64,000 nucleotides of DNA from Chromatiaceae bacterium (GTDB lineage: Bacteria; Pseudomonadota; Gammaproteobacteria; Chromatiales; Chromatiaceae), in contig JACKMP010000002.1 in NCBI GenBank assembly GCA_024235315.1, positions 62,001 through 126,000 on the forward strand. Reading direction: 5' to 3'. Both the position numbers and the translations under genes were made by a program. Below are positions 8,251 to 17,936 of this stretch, one piece after another; position 1 is the stretch's first letter; each line of letters opens with the position of its first letter. The notes beneath the pieces are model-generated. The model worked only from the letters and a program-made list of their open reading frames with translations. It had not been told where the DNA came from and did no database searches.

Positions 8251-9536
8251 GCCGCGAAGACAACCGCCGCGGCATGGCGTCCCGCACCGCATCGGGTTGG
8301 CCCCAGAACGGCCCGCACCAGGCGGCCGCCGAAAACGCCATCCGCACAGGAGACCTGCAGGCCTTGATGACATCAACCGAGACAACGGCGGAATCCCCCC
8401 CGAGACAATCCTTCGGCCTGATATTCGGCCTGTTGGTACTGTTGATCTTCGTCGAGACAATGACGGTGTTCGCCGTCCTGGCGTCGCAACGAATGACCAC
8501 CGAGAAGGCGCTGCAGCAATACACCAACGAGTTGCTAAAGGACGTGGTCGACGAGACGCGCGAAAACGCAGCCAGTTACCTGCGCCAGGCTCAGGACAGC
8601 GTCCTGCTGACCGCGGGTGTCATGGAGGCCGGCCTTGTTTCGGTGGATGAACCCGAAACGCTCGAACGCTACTTTCTCGAGCAGTTGCGGATCATTCCGC
8701 AGATCGATGCCCTGTACTTCGGTGACGTCACGGGGCGTTTCGTGTTCAGCAAACGTAGTGGCGACTCACCCGGGAGTCCCTACCTGAGCAAAATCATCCG
8801 GCCATCCCTCACGCCGGAGCAACGCGTGACCCTGATCCGTCGCGGCCACGATCTCGACGAAACCTCGCGGCGCAACGATCCGGACGACACCTTCGACCCG
8901 CGCCTGCGTCCCTGGTTCAACATGGCGCGTGGCGAGAAACGCGAGATCTGGACAGATCCTTACATCTTCTACACTTCACAGCGCCCCGGCCTCACGGTGG
9001 CGGCAGCAATACGTGATGCAGACGCCAGGGTTCTCGGGGTCGTCGGCGCAGATATCGAGTTGTCCGCACTCACGGACTTTCTGCGCCGGCAACGCATCGG
9101 CGCCACCGGCGCCGCTTTCATCGTCCACAGCAACGGCGACGTGCTGGCACACCCCGATCCCACCGGCCTGGCGCAACGCGATGAGTCTGGGACAGTACGC
9201 CTCAAGCGGCTCGCCGATCTCGACCGCGTGACCGCCCTCGCCGGTGCCCGTCTGGAGGCACGCCATCCCGATCTCAGTGCATTGCAACACACCTATCACG
9301 ACCGATTCATGGTCGGTGAAGAGCGCTATCTCAGCATGTTCATGCCGCTGCTGTCGCAAGGCGACCAACAATGGGTGATGGGGGTCTATGCGCTGGAAGA
9401 CGAACTGGCGCAACGTATCCGCAACGCCCAGCGCGAAAGCATCTTCCTCGGCGTCGCCGTCAGCTTGCTGGTGATAACGGCCGCCGCTCTTGTCGGCCTC
9501 ATCGCACTGCGTCCTGTGCGGGCGCGAAAACGCTGA
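8247..9536 (+). CDS. Membrane Cache-domain sensor without output domain
   Basis: 429 residues, read from GTG 8247 overlapping the previous stop. The ATG at 8367 is a plausible later start. Membrane spans lie at about 54-78 and 399-421. Between them is a double Cache (dCache_1) domain with the hallmark segment DPRLRPWFNMA, WTDPYIFYTSQRPGLTVAAAI and VLGVVGADIELSALTDFL. After the second span only ~10 residues remain, so there is no HAMP, kinase, GGDEF or cyclase output. It must signal through a partner, possibly the overlapping Wzz-like protein. Its Cache domain resembles that of the sensor at 31898. Confidence 0.82.
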   Translation: MSREDNRRGMASRTASGWPQNGPHQAAAENAIRTGDLQALMTSTETTAESPPRQSFGLIFGLLVLLIFVETMTVFAVLASQRMTTEKALQQYTNELLKDVVDETRENAASYLRQAQDSVLLTAGVMEAGLVSVDEPETLERYFLEQLRIIPQIDALYFGDVTGRFVFSKRSGDSPGSPYLSKIIRPSLTPEQRVTLIRRGHDLDETSRRNDPDDTFDPRLRPWFNMARGEKREIWTDPYIFYTSQRPGLTVAAAIRDADARVLGVVGADIELSALTDFLRRQRIGATGAAFIVHSNGDVLAHPDPTGLAQRDESGTVRLKRLADLDRVTALAGARLEARHPDLSALQHTYHDRFMVGEERYLSMFMPLLSQGDQQWVMGVYALEDELAQRIRNAQRESIFLGVAVSLLVITAAALVGLIALRPVRARKR

Positions 9537-9591
9537 CGCGCGACGGAGGACCTGTTGTACAGCCGGTCACCCGCGCTCCCGGGAAATAAAG

Positions 9592-9981
9592 CTACTCGTC
9601 ACGTTTGAGCAATGACTCCAGTCCCTCGAACGGTCGATGGGTCACCTGTTTCGAGTTTTCACCGGCATCGGATTTGCCGCCGCGCGCCATGTGTTCTTCG
9701 TATCGCTGGTGTTCGTTGTCATGACAATAAAGACACAGCAACTCCCAGTTGCTGCCATCGGCCGGGTTGTTGTCGTGGTTGTGGTCACGATGATGCACCG
9801 TCAGTTCACGCACATTCGCGTGGGTGAAACTGCGCCCGCAACGCCCGCACACCCAGGGATAGAGCTTCAGCGCCCGCTCCCGGTAACCCTTCTCGCGCTC
9901 GTCCCGGGCGCGCCTTGCATCGGCCACGACACGATCCAGCCTGCTGTTCTGCGGCCCACCCGGTGGTTTTTGTATCGACAT
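9592..9981 (-). CDS. yajD: YajD-family HNH nuclease-like protein
   Basis: 129 residues matching the YajD family in length and motif order: basic N-terminus (RVVADARRARDEREKGYRER), CxxC zinc pair (WVCGRCGRSF), LTVHHRDHNHDNNP as the HNH core, and LLCLYCHDNEHQR as the second CxxC-type pair with the last His. This is the complete HNH zinc fold. Its cellular DNA substrate is unknown. It is convergent with the Cache gene and follows the lysine-rich gene on the same strand with a strong hairpin between them. Confidence 0.9.
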   Translation of the reverse strand: MSIQKPPGGPQNSRLDRVVADARRARDEREKGYRERALKLYPWVCGRCGRSFTHANVRELTVHHRDHNHDNNPADGSNWELLCLYCHDNEHQRYEEHMARGGKSDAGENSKQVTHRPFEGLESLLKRDE

Positions 9982-10039
9982 CGCGCTGCACTCCCGTCAC
10001 CTGACCCGGAGGTTCGACGCAAAACCTCGCGTCATTGAA

Positions 10040-10066
10040 GCCGGCCGACGCCTGGGGTCGGCCGGC
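10040..10066 (-). terminator. Strong hairpin downstream of the DUF2934 gene
   Basis: Perfect 10-bp stem GCCGGCCGAC / GTCGGCCGGC with a 7-base loop, 14 bases beyond the stop of the DUF2934 gene. No T-run follows on the minus strand beyond TTCAAT, so it is a terminator or 3'-end stabiliser rather than a textbook intrinsic terminator. Confidence 0.6.
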
Positions 10067-10079
10067 CACGCAGACTGGC

Positions 10080-10481
10080 TCAGTGGCCAACCTGAATATT
10101 AGCCTTGGCCAGCAAGGCGTCCACCTCGGCCTCGGCAGCCAGCCAATCCTCACGTTCATCGCTCAGAAAGCCCTGTGATTCGCCCCGCAGGTAGGCTGCC
10201 TCGGCGACCATCTGGTGACGATCCGCCACGGTGATTTGTCGTGTGGCGCGCTTGGCTGGTGCTGCCGCGCTGGCAACCGCCGCAGTCTTTGTGGGCTTTT
10301 TCGCCGGCGTCGTCTTTCCGGTCGCCCGCTTTGCCACGGCTTTCTTCGTCGCGACCTTCTTGGCGACCGGCTGCTTCTTGGTGCTGGCCTTTTTCGACGC
10401 GGCCTTCCGGGGCGTGACTTGCTCCTTCACCGATGTCGGTGCAGCTGACTTGGTGGTGGTTTTCTTGGTGGTCTTGGCCAT
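10080..10481 (-). CDS. Lysine/alanine-rich histone H1-like protein with DUF2934 C-terminus
   Basis: 133 residues from ATG 10481, with GAGGG five bases before it. Residues ~1-85 are a low-complexity Lys/Ala/Thr tail with repeated KK.A and KKAxxK units (ATKKAVAKRATGK, TPAKKPTKTAAVA), like eukaryotic H1 tails and bacterial histone-like proteins. The last ~45 residues form the DUF2934 signature (RHQMVAEAAYLRGESQGF, DWLAAEAEVDALLAK). The tail should bind nucleic acid non-specifically; nucleoid compaction is an inference. An upstream extension of the frame lacks a ribosome site. A palindrome at 10561 lies in its upstream region. Confidence 0.85.
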   Translation of the reverse strand: MAKTTKKTTTKSAAPTSVKEQVTPRKAASKKASTKKQPVAKKVATKKAVAKRATGKTTPAKKPTKTAAVASAAAPAKRATRQITVADRHQMVAEAAYLRGESQGFLSDEREDWLAAEAEVDALLAKANIQVGH

Positions 10482-10560
10482 GGGTACCCTCGTAATGCTT
10501 GTGAACCCGGATGTGCCCGACGCGGCGCATCGGGTAATACTCGAACCTGCCTGGAACGAG

Positions 10561-10577
10561 ATGCGTAATTTACGCAT
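10561..10577. promoter_or_regulatory. ATGCGTAA-T-TTACGCAT inverted repeat upstream of the DUF2934 gene
   Basis: A perfect 8-bp inverted repeat around one central base, ~80 bases upstream of the DUF2934 start on the minus strand and in the short gap after the DUF2130 gene. It could be an operator or a small terminator (on the plus strand it is followed by TTTT). No regulator is identified. Confidence 0.4.
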
Positions 10578-10662
10578 TTTCAGCCGGGTTGGAAGGGCTC
10601 ACGCGCGATTTGTGGCCCGTCAACCAGTCCGGCGGACACCCCGGAGCCGGCTGGAAGTCTCT

Positions 10663-11928
10663 TCAGGAGGGCAGCAATCCGATGTCTTCCAGCTGCGGAA
10701 GCGCCTGTTGCGAAACACCCTGCAGCTCACCGCACATCCCCAGCATGTTCGTGGTGATGCGCTCCAGCTGCGCCTCGCGCTTCTTCCATAGCCGCAGCAT
10801 CGCGCTCTTTTCTTTTTCGAGGTCGTCACGCATCTGCTGGTAGGCATCGACGACCGCCCGCACCTTCTGTGCAAACTGGGCGCTGGTGATATAGCTGTAC
10901 AGGGCCTCCATCGACTCGCCCTTGCCGGCCGCTATGGCTTTCTGTCGCTGTGACTCGATCAGCACAGTGCGCAGCGCCTCGGCCAGCGCCTTGACCAGAT
11001 CGGGCCTGACCAGCCAGACCCCCTCGTGCATGACCATCGGCTGGTCGATACCTGCCGGAAATGCCGTGCTGACCAGGACTGCAAGTTCGCCGCCCGCCGA
11101 CTGCTGGTCGTCCTTCAGCTTTGCCACCCAGGCGTTCGACCAGTTTTCCGCGCGTTTGCTTTCCCACACGATCCGACCGCAGGCGGTGCCCGACCGCAGC
11201 CGCACGGTCTGAATCACATCGGCACCACGCGCGCCTTTTTTCACCGGCTCGATCGCGTCGTAGGGAAACGCCATGGCCAGTAGCCCCTCGATCTCCAGCT
11301 CGAGCACCTCGCCCTGCAGTTGCTGCGAACCTTGTTCCAGTTTGCGCTTGAGGTCTTCGTTGGCCTTCTGCGCATCATCGATCTTCTTCCGCCACTCAGC
11401 CTCTCGCAGGCGATACGCCTCGGCTTCGGCCGCCTTGATGCGCTGACTCTCGGCGTCCACCTTGCGCTGCACTTCCAGCGTCAACTCGCGCTGCTGCTCC
11501 TCCAGCGCCGCCTTCTCGGTGCGCAATGCCAGTTCCGTCTCGCGGTAAGCGGCAAGTTTTCTTTCCTTCAGCATGAGTTCGTTCTGCAGCGCCTGGGCCC
11601 GCTCGGCACTGTCACGGCGCGCCTCCTCTACCGCACGCTGTGCGCTCGCCTCGAGTTGCGCCCTGATCCTGGCCTGGTCCGCAGCCCCTTGCGCCAGCTG
11701 CTCCTGCAATCGTGCAATCTGCTCGCCGAACCGCCGTGACGCCGCGCGGTCGGCATCCGCCACCAGGGTCTCGCGCAGTTGTCGACGTTCGCCTTCGAGC
11801 ATCGTCTCGTATTCGGATTCATAGCGTTCGATCAATTGGTGGGCAATGGCATCCTGCAGCATGAATTCCCCGCCGCAATGCGGACAGGCCACCGTGTCGA
11901 AGGCGTCGACGATGATCTTCTTTGTCAC
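10663..11928 (-). CDS. DUF2130 domain-containing coiled-coil protein
   Basis: 421 residues. The N-terminus has a CPHCGGEF zinc-ribbon-like half site (only one CxxC), followed by ~180 residues of charged coiled coil rich in Glu/Arg/Gln, then the DUF2130 domain: LELEIEGLLAMAFPYDAIEPV, KKGARGADVIQTVR, GRIVWESKRAENWSNAWVAKLKDDQ and VLVSTAFP. The E-xD-xExK-like pattern (GADV...WESK) resembles PD-(D/E)xK nuclease cores, which has been proposed for this family. I infer DNA association; the biological role is unknown. It sits directly downstream of the HD hydrolase gene on the same strand. Confidence 0.85.
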   Translation of the reverse strand: MTKKIIVDAFDTVACPHCGGEFMLQDAIAHQLIERYESEYETMLEGERRQLRETLVADADRAASRRFGEQIARLQEQLAQGAADQARIRAQLEASAQRAVEEARRDSAERAQALQNELMLKERKLAAYRETELALRTEKAALEEQQRELTLEVQRKVDAESQRIKAAEAEAYRLREAEWRKKIDDAQKANEDLKRKLEQGSQQLQGEVLELEIEGLLAMAFPYDAIEPVKKGARGADVIQTVRLRSGTACGRIVWESKRAENWSNAWVAKLKDDQQSAGGELAVLVSTAFPAGIDQPMVMHEGVWLVRPDLVKALAEALRTVLIESQRQKAIAAGKGESMEALYSYITSAQFAQKVRAVVDAYQQMRDDLEKEKSAMLRLWKKREAQLERITTNMLGMCGELQGVSQQALPQLEDIGLLPS

Positions 11929-11953
11929 GCTGGAACCCTCCTGTCACTGCGGT

Positions 11954-12490
11954 TCATTCAGGCCGCTGCCGGTACACCTCGTCAAACAGGTCTTCGAGCA
12001 ACGGATGGTGACCGCGCAGCCCGTCAATGACCTGTTTCGCCCAATCGAAGTAGGCCTGGCGTCGATCGGTGTCCCAACCGGCAGGGGGATTCATGGCAAC
12101 ATCGCGCAAATTGCAGATCTTGTCCGCCAGCTTTACCGCCCGCGCCTGGTGCGACAGGTTCGGCGCCTTGTCGATCTGCGCCTGCTTGCACGCAGAACGG
12201 CCGAGCGCCTTGTCATCTGTTACCTCATCGACGATCGTGCGGATCACTGTTCCGAATACCGCCTGCACTTCTTCACTGGTGGTCTGCGTATCTTCGATGG
12301 TGTCGTGCAATACCGCCGCCACCAGCGTAGCCAGATCCGTCACACCACCTTCGTGCACCAACAGGTCCATCAGTGCAACCGGATGGTTGATGTAAGGCGA
12401 AGCAGCCTCATCCTTGCGGCGTTGGTCCTTGTGCTTGTTGGCGGCGAACGCGATCGCTCTCACCAACAGCGACAGATCGTCATCGTTCAC
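11954..12490 (-). CDS. HD-domain (p)ppGpp hydrolase-like protein (MESH1/small SpoT type)
   Basis: 178 residues from GTG 12490, five to six bases after GGAGG; an upstream reading lacks that support. The protein is a stand-alone RelA/SpoT-type HD hydrolase: AIAFAANKHKDQRRKD, YINHPVALMDLLV, VAAVLHDTIEDT (HD metal pair plus ED) and HQARAVKLADKICNLRD. There is no synthetase, TGS or ACT domain. By family it would remove pyrophosphate from (p)ppGpp or act on a related nucleotide; substrate not proven. It is divergent from the DUF2779 gene by ~100 bases. Confidence 0.85.
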   Translation of the reverse strand: MNDDDLSLLVRAIAFAANKHKDQRRKDEAASPYINHPVALMDLLVHEGGVTDLATLVAAVLHDTIEDTQTTSEEVQAVFGTVIRTIVDEVTDDKALGRSACKQAQIDKAPNLSHQARAVKLADKICNLRDVAMNPPAGWDTDRRQAYFDWAKQVIDGLRGHHPLLEDLFDEVYRQRPE

Positions 12491-12589
12491 GCTTTCCTCC
12501 CTGGCACCCCGGGCGGGTGCAACTCGCCTGTCGGCGATTAAACTGCGTTCGACCAACAATTTCAAAATATCGCCACAGCCACATAAAGA

Positions 12590-14071
12590 ATGACTGCTCA
12601 GACGCCTCGAACCCTCTCCAAATCACAGGTCCTCGCCTCGCGGCAATGCCAGCGTAGACTCTGGCTGGAGGTCAATCACCCGGAACTGCGTGACCTCGAC
12701 AACGCCATGCTACAACGACTGCGAGAGGGACGCCGTCTCGAAGCGATTACACATGAGCTGTATCCCGGCGGTGTCCTGATTGACCGCAACACCCCCCTGC
12801 AAGAGGCCCTGCAGAAAACCGCCATCCATCTGCAACAGACGCCGCGCACGCCCCTGTTCGAGGCGACGTTCAGCGCACATCAGGTGCTGGTGCGCGCCGA
12901 CGTGATCACCCAGACCCATGGCGAAAGAATCCTCACCGAGATCAAATCGTCGACCCGGGTCAAGCCGTATCACCTGATCGACTGCGCAATCCAGCACTGG
13001 GTGATCGATGCCGCCGGCCACCCGGTCAGCAGGGTCCTGCTCGCGCACATCGACCGCCGCTTCAACTACCGTGGCGACGACTACGCAGGACTGCTGCGCC
13101 ACGCCGATGTCACCGAACCAGTCGCCGCGCTGCTACCACAGGTGCCGCGGTGGGTGGAGGCCGGCCTCGACACGCTGGGAAACAGCACCGAGCCCGCAAT
13201 CAGCGTCGGCCCCCACTGTACCGATCCGCTGGCCTGCCCGTTCCGTCGCCATTGCGAGCCACATGGCACCGATTACCCGCTCAGCCTGTTGCCGGGCGGC
13301 GGCCGCATCATCACCCAGTTGCGGGCCGAAGGGATCGACGACATACGTGACATCCCGGAAGGTCGACTGCATAAAGCCCTGCACCTGCGTGTCAGAGCAG
13401 CCACAATCAGCGGCAACCCTTTCGTCGGCACGGCGATCGGCGACGCACTGCAGGCATCGCCCTATCCACGGTACTACCTGGATTTCGAGACTATCCAGTC
13501 TGCCGTACCGCGATGGCCGGACACTCACCCCTACGAACAGCTGCCGTTCCAGTGGTCGTGTCACATCGAGCCGGCAGAGGGCGAACTCGAACACGCGCAG
13601 TTTCTTGACTCCAGTGGTGAGTCACCGATGCGGGCCTGTGCACAATCGCTGCTCGACGCCCTGGGCACTGCCGGCCCGGTGTTCACCTACAGCCCGTTCG
13701 AAAAGACCGTGATCCATCGACTGGCGGCGCGGTTTCCCGATCTCGCCCCGCGGATGGACTCACTGGCAGAGCGCCTCTACGATCTGCTGCCACTGATCAG
13801 GGCGCACTATTACCACCCGGCGATGAAAGGTTCGTACTCCATCAAGGCGGTCCTGCCGACCATCGCGACCGAACTCAGCCACGAGGCGCTCGGTGAGGTC
13901 CACGACGGCGTGGGCGCCCAGATCGCCTACGAAGAACTGATCGAGCCCGCAACCTGCATGGCGCGCAAGGCGTCACTCGCCGATGCCCTGCGCCGCTACT
14001 GCGCGCTCGACACGCTGGCGATGGTCAGGATCGTGAGGTTCTTCGCGCCTTCTCCGTCCGCCCCGGGATAG
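12590..14071 (+). CDS. DUF2779 protein (RecB/Cas4-like nuclease plus RNase H-like domain)
   Basis: 493 residues. The N-terminal half looks like a PD-(D/E)xK RecB/Cas4-type nuclease: SQVLASRQCQRRLWLE, HQVLVRADV, RILTEIKSSTRVK (the ExK motif), and a late Cys set (CTDPLACPFRRHCEPH) suiting an Fe-S cluster. The DUF2779 C-terminal half starts with YYLDFETIQSAVPRW, an RNase H/DnaQ-like DxE, followed by QLPFQWSCHI, FTYSPFEKTVIHRLA and LADALRRYCALDTLAMV. Both active-site patterns are intact. Function is unknown; RNA or DNA processing is inferred. No cas gene or repeat array is nearby. Confidence 0.85.
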   Translation: MTAQTPRTLSKSQVLASRQCQRRLWLEVNHPELRDLDNAMLQRLREGRRLEAITHELYPGGVLIDRNTPLQEALQKTAIHLQQTPRTPLFEATFSAHQVLVRADVITQTHGERILTEIKSSTRVKPYHLIDCAIQHWVIDAAGHPVSRVLLAHIDRRFNYRGDDYAGLLRHADVTEPVAALLPQVPRWVEAGLDTLGNSTEPAISVGPHCTDPLACPFRRHCEPHGTDYPLSLLPGGGRIITQLRAEGIDDIRDIPEGRLHKALHLRVRAATISGNPFVGTAIGDALQASPYPRYYLDFETIQSAVPRWPDTHPYEQLPFQWSCHIEPAEGELEHAQFLDSSGESPMRACAQSLLDALGTAGPVFTYSPFEKTVIHRLAARFPDLAPRMDSLAERLYDLLPLIRAHYYHPAMKGSYSIKAVLPTIATELSHEALGEVHDGVGAQIAYEELIEPATCMARKASLADALRRYCALDTLAMVRIVRFFAPSPSAPG

Positions 14072-14284
14072 CCCCTGCGAACAGCAGCCCCTTGTCGGGA
14101 ATCACGCGTTTGCCAGCTGCGGTCCCGGGTCAGGCGTGCAAATGATCATGGGCAGTGCAATCATCGGTGCGACTTGTCTTTCCGTCCCACGTGAGGTCAG
14201 ACTATGCGGACAGCCGGGCGCGACGAATGGCGAAGGCGCCGACGTTTCCACGTGTACCCGGGATTCTGAATCATCGCACTCACT

Positions 14285-17200
14285 TTGGCTGTCTTTCCCG
14301 TTTTCCGTACCTTGGGTATTGCAACCGTGTATCTCGGAACCAGCATCGCACAGGAACACCGGCCGCCACGCCGGACATGGTGTGCCCCGTGGCTCCGGCA
14401 CACGTCCGGGGCAGGATCACTGCTGGTCTTCTTGCTGCTGCTTCTTGGCAGCACCCTGTGCATGCCTGCCATCGCGGTCGACGATGCCAGGAAAGCGCCG
14501 AACACCCTCGACGCTATCGCAGCGCAACGCGGCAACATCGAGCAGGCCGACGGCCTTTCCGAGGAACAGAAGAAGCAGGCATTGGGCAAGCTCGATGAGG
14601 CCCGCGCCCTGCTCGAAGAGTCCCGGCGCTATGAGGCCCAGACCCAGGCACTGAAAGCCAGGATCCAGGAGATGCCGGAGAAGCTGGCCGATTTGCACAA
14701 GGGTGCACCGGTGGAGCAGTTGCAGCTGCGCATCGAAGACATAGCGCCCTGGACGATCGCCCAGCTCGAGGTGGTGCTGAATGAGCGACAGCAGCGACTG
14801 CGGGAATTGCAGGCGGTGCTGGACGAAAAGGATCGGGAGGTCGCGGCCTATGTCGCCTTCGCCCGCACCGGCGTCAGTGAGATCACAAAACTCCAGGAGC
14901 GTTTGTCCGACCTGGCGCAGCCGGGATCCGGGTCAGTAACCGGCAATGCTGCGGAGGGGCTCAACCAGGCGGAACAGGCCCGACAGAATGCGCGTGCCCT
15001 GATGCTCAAGGCGAACCTTGCCCTGCTGATGCTGCAACAGCAAAACCTCAACACCATCTCCGAAGTCACCCAGCTGGATCGCGACCGGGCCGCCGATGAG
15101 GTGACGATGCTCACCGAACATGTCGCACAGTTTCGGGAGTATCTGCAAAAGCGCCGCCAGTCGGATGCCGAGACAACACGACAGGCGGCCCTCAAGGCGT
15201 TGAACGATGCCCCGACCGCGGTCGTCAAACTGCAACAGACGATCTCCAGGCTCGCTGCAGAGCAGGCGAGACTGATCGTCCGCGAGGCAGACCTGGACCG
15301 TGAGGGTGAGCGTATCAAGCGAGTGACCGACGAGGTTCAGCGCGACTACGAACGCATCCAGCAGATCGCCGAGCTCGGAGGCAATACCGCACAGGTCTCC
15401 ACACTGTTGCAGAAACGCCTGGTTTTTGCGCCCTCACCCAAAGTGCTCACGCAGCAGGCAATTGAGTACCAGGGGCAACTGAGTGATGCCGCACTGCGGC
15501 AACTCGAACTCGACGAGTTGCTGCGCGACAACCGTGACCAGAACGCCAGGGTCGCGGAGCTGCTCGCAACCAATGGCGTCGCCGCCGGCGAGATCGGGGA
15601 TGAACAGCGTCAGGCTGCCGCCGATGCGGTGTCGCGCCACCGCGAGATCGTACTCGACCTGTGGAAGACCTACACAAGATACATCGGCAAGCTCTCGACG
15701 GTCGAGGCTGCCACCCGCCAGCTGCTGAGCGATACCCGGAAATACCGTGTCTTCATCGACGACCGGTTGCTGTGGATGCCGAGCACCGAGATTGCGCCAT
15801 TGAACGAAGGCGCACTGTTGCTGGACGGGGTGCGCTGGTTCATCAATCCGGACCACCTCGGTATTCTTCTCAGCGACAGTCTGGAGGTGCTGACCAACAG
15901 GGGAGCCTCGGTCGGGTTCTGGGTGCTCGGGCTGATCGTTCTGGTCGCGTTGCGCAAACGTGCCCGACAGGGCCTGTCCACTGCCGCCGCCGCCACTCAG
16001 CGGGTCAGAACTGACAGTTTCTCCGTCACCCTGCGTGCAATCGCAGGCACGCTGGTCCTGATCCTGCCCCTGCCATGGCTGTTTATCGGTGCCGGACTGC
16101 TGCTGAGCAGCCAGCCGGCAGTGCAGGAATACACCGCGGTCGTGGCCGTTGGACTGCAGAGTGTCGGACAGGTGCTGTTTTTCCTCGGCACCCTGCGCAA
16201 CCTCTGTCGCACCGACGGCCTGGCACGTTCACACCTGCTGTGGAACCGCACCCTGTGCGACAACCTTGGCCGACAGGCGGTCTGGCTGACGCCGCTCGCA
16301 GCGCCACTGGCGTTTATGGCGATTGCCGGCGCCGCCGCTGTGCCCTCCGCGTTCATCCGCACCGCCGCCTCCCTGGTGCCGTCGGAGCAGCCCGGCGTGT
16401 TGTCGCTCGGTCGAACCTCAGCCATCGTCCTGATGGTGCTGCTTGCAGTTGCGGTATTCCGCATCTGGCGCAAGAACGGCCCCGTGATGCTGGCGATGGC
16501 CAAGGTGCCGGACAATGCGAAGTGGGCCAACTACCACATCCTGTGGTTCGGGCCCGCCATCGTGCTGCCGCTTGGCCTGGCGCTGGCCGCACTCAGCGGT
16601 TATTACTATACGGTGGCCTTTCTGACAGGAAAGGCCGGCGAGACGCTGTGGTTCCTGATCGTACTGGTCCTGCTCAAGGACCTGTTGCTGCGCGGACTCT
16701 ATGTCACGCAGCGCCGCCTGCGTTTCGAGGAAGCGGTGCGCTACCGTGAAGAGCAGATCGCGCAACGCGCCGCGTCGCAGGAACCTGCTGCCAGCCCTGA
16801 GTCCGGCGAACTGCCTCTGGACGAAGACAAGATCAACTATGGGCAGCTCGGCGACCAGGTCCGCAAGCTGGTGCAAATCGGCTACACCATCGGGTTGCTG
16901 GTCGGCCTGTGGTGGATCTGGAAAGACGTCATCCCTGCATTCAGCTTCCTCGACAAGGTGGAACTGCCCTTCTCCACCAACAAACTGATCGACGGTGTCA
17001 GCAAAGAGGTGCCGCTGACGCTCAGCGACATGGTGGCCGGCCTGCTGCTCGGCGGCCTCGCGCTGTTCGCCGCCCGCAACATCCCGGCGCTGCTCGAACT
17101 CACCCTGTTGCAGCGCCTGCCGCTCAGCCGTGCGTCGCGCTATGCATTTACCACGCTGACACAGTACATGGTCGCGCTGGCTGGCCTGCTGATCACGTTC

Positions 17201-17845
17201 AATGCCCTGGGCCTGCAATGGTCGAGTGTACAGTGGCTGGTCGCCGCCCTGTCGGTCGGTCTTGGCTTCGGTCTGCAGGAGATCGTTGCAAACTTTATCA
17301 GCGGCATCATTCTTCTGTTCGAGCAACCCATCCGGGTGGGTGACGTCGTGACCGTCGACAATACTACCGGCACGGTGTCGCGGATCCGTATCCGCGCAAC
17401 CACGATCGTCAACTGGGAGCGCCAGGAGCTGATCATCCCCAACAAGCAGTTCATCACCGGACAGCTGATCAACTGGACGCTGTCGGATACCGTCAACCGT
17501 CTGACCATTGGCGTTGGCGTCGGCTACGACAGCGACACCAAGCGGGCAATGGAAATCATCGCGCAGGTCGCGGCCAGTCACCCCAAGGTACTAAAGGATC
17601 CGGCACCACGCATCAGCTTCGAGGGCTTTGGCGACAACTCCCTCAACCTCGTGCTGCGCGCCTATCTGAGCGACATCGATGTGCGCCTTGCGACACTGAC
17701 CGAGCTGCATCAGTCCATTCTCGATGAGTTCCGCGCCGCCGGCATCGAGATTGCGTTCCCGCAGCGCGATGTACACCTCGATACCAGTCATCCGCTGGAA
17801 CTGATTTTGCGCCGCGACGCCCGGGCGCAGACCGGAGAGACCTGA
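14285..17845 (+). CDS. Large mechanosensitive channel of the MscK/MscM (KefA) type
   Basis: 1186 residues, close to MscK/YbdG-large size (~1100). A signal-like hydrophobic stretch (LLVFLLLLLGSTLC) is followed by a ~450-residue periplasmic coiled-coil region, then about 11 membrane spans and the MscS domain: SVGLGFGLQEIVANFISGI (pore helix), EQPIRVGDVVTVDNTTGTV, VNWERQELIIPNKQFI and the C-terminal alpha/beta domain ending LELILRR. It should open under high membrane tension during hypo-osmotic shock. The frame opens at TTG 14285 without a good ribosome site; GTG 14327 is an alternative. The P-type ATPase follows 91 bases on. Confidence 0.88.
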   Translation: MAVFPVFRTLGIATVYLGTSIAQEHRPPRRTWCAPWLRHTSGAGSLLVFLLLLLGSTLCMPAIAVDDARKAPNTLDAIAAQRGNIEQADGLSEEQKKQALGKLDEARALLEESRRYEAQTQALKARIQEMPEKLADLHKGAPVEQLQLRIEDIAPWTIAQLEVVLNERQQRLRELQAVLDEKDREVAAYVAFARTGVSEITKLQERLSDLAQPGSGSVTGNAAEGLNQAEQARQNARALMLKANLALLMLQQQNLNTISEVTQLDRDRAADEVTMLTEHVAQFREYLQKRRQSDAETTRQAALKALNDAPTAVVKLQQTISRLAAEQARLIVREADLDREGERIKRVTDEVQRDYERIQQIAELGGNTAQVSTLLQKRLVFAPSPKVLTQQAIEYQGQLSDAALRQLELDELLRDNRDQNARVAELLATNGVAAGEIGDEQRQAAADAVSRHREIVLDLWKTYTRYIGKLSTVEAATRQLLSDTRKYRVFIDDRLLWMPSTEIAPLNEGALLLDGVRWFINPDHLGILLSDSLEVLTNRGASVGFWVLGLIVLVALRKRARQGLSTAAAATQRVRTDSFSVTLRAIAGTLVLILPLPWLFIGAGLLLSSQPAVQEYTAVVAVGLQSVGQVLFFLGTLRNLCRTDGLARSHLLWNRTLCDNLGRQAVWLTPLAAPLAFMAIAGAAAVPSAFIRTAASLVPSEQPGVLSLGRTSAIVLMVLLAVAVFRIWRKNGPVMLAMAKVPDNAKWANYHILWFGPAIVLPLGLALAALSGYYYTVAFLTGKAGETLWFLIVLVLLKDLLLRGLYVTQRRLRFEEAVRYREEQIAQRAASQEPAASPESGELPLDEDKINYGQLGDQVRKLVQIGYTIGLLVGLWWIWKDVIPAFSFLDKVELPFSTNKLIDGVSKEVPLTLSDMVAGLLLGGLALFAARNIPALLELTLLQRLPLSRASRYAFTTLTQYMVALAGLLITFNALGLQWSSVQWLVAALSVGLGFGLQEIVANFISGIILLFEQPIRVGDVVTVDNTTGTVSRIRIRATTIVNWERQELIIPNKQFITGQLINWTLSDTVNRLTIGVGVGYDSDTKRAMEIIAQVAASHPKVLKDPAPRISFEGFGDNSLNLVLRAYLSDIDVRLATLTELHQSILDEFRAAGIEIAFPQRDVHLDTSHPLELILRRDARAQTGET

Positions 17846-17936
17846 GCGCGCGATATTCAGCACCGGCCCGGCGACGCACCAGGGCGCACAAGTCTGCTGG
17901 GCCTCGGCACTGCCTGACGGCAATTGAGGAGCCACC

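Noticed and set aside
12590..14071. Cas4-like motifs suggesting a CRISPR or defence locus
   Set aside because: The protein is a DUF2779 member; there is no repeat array, cas gene or other defence gene nearby.
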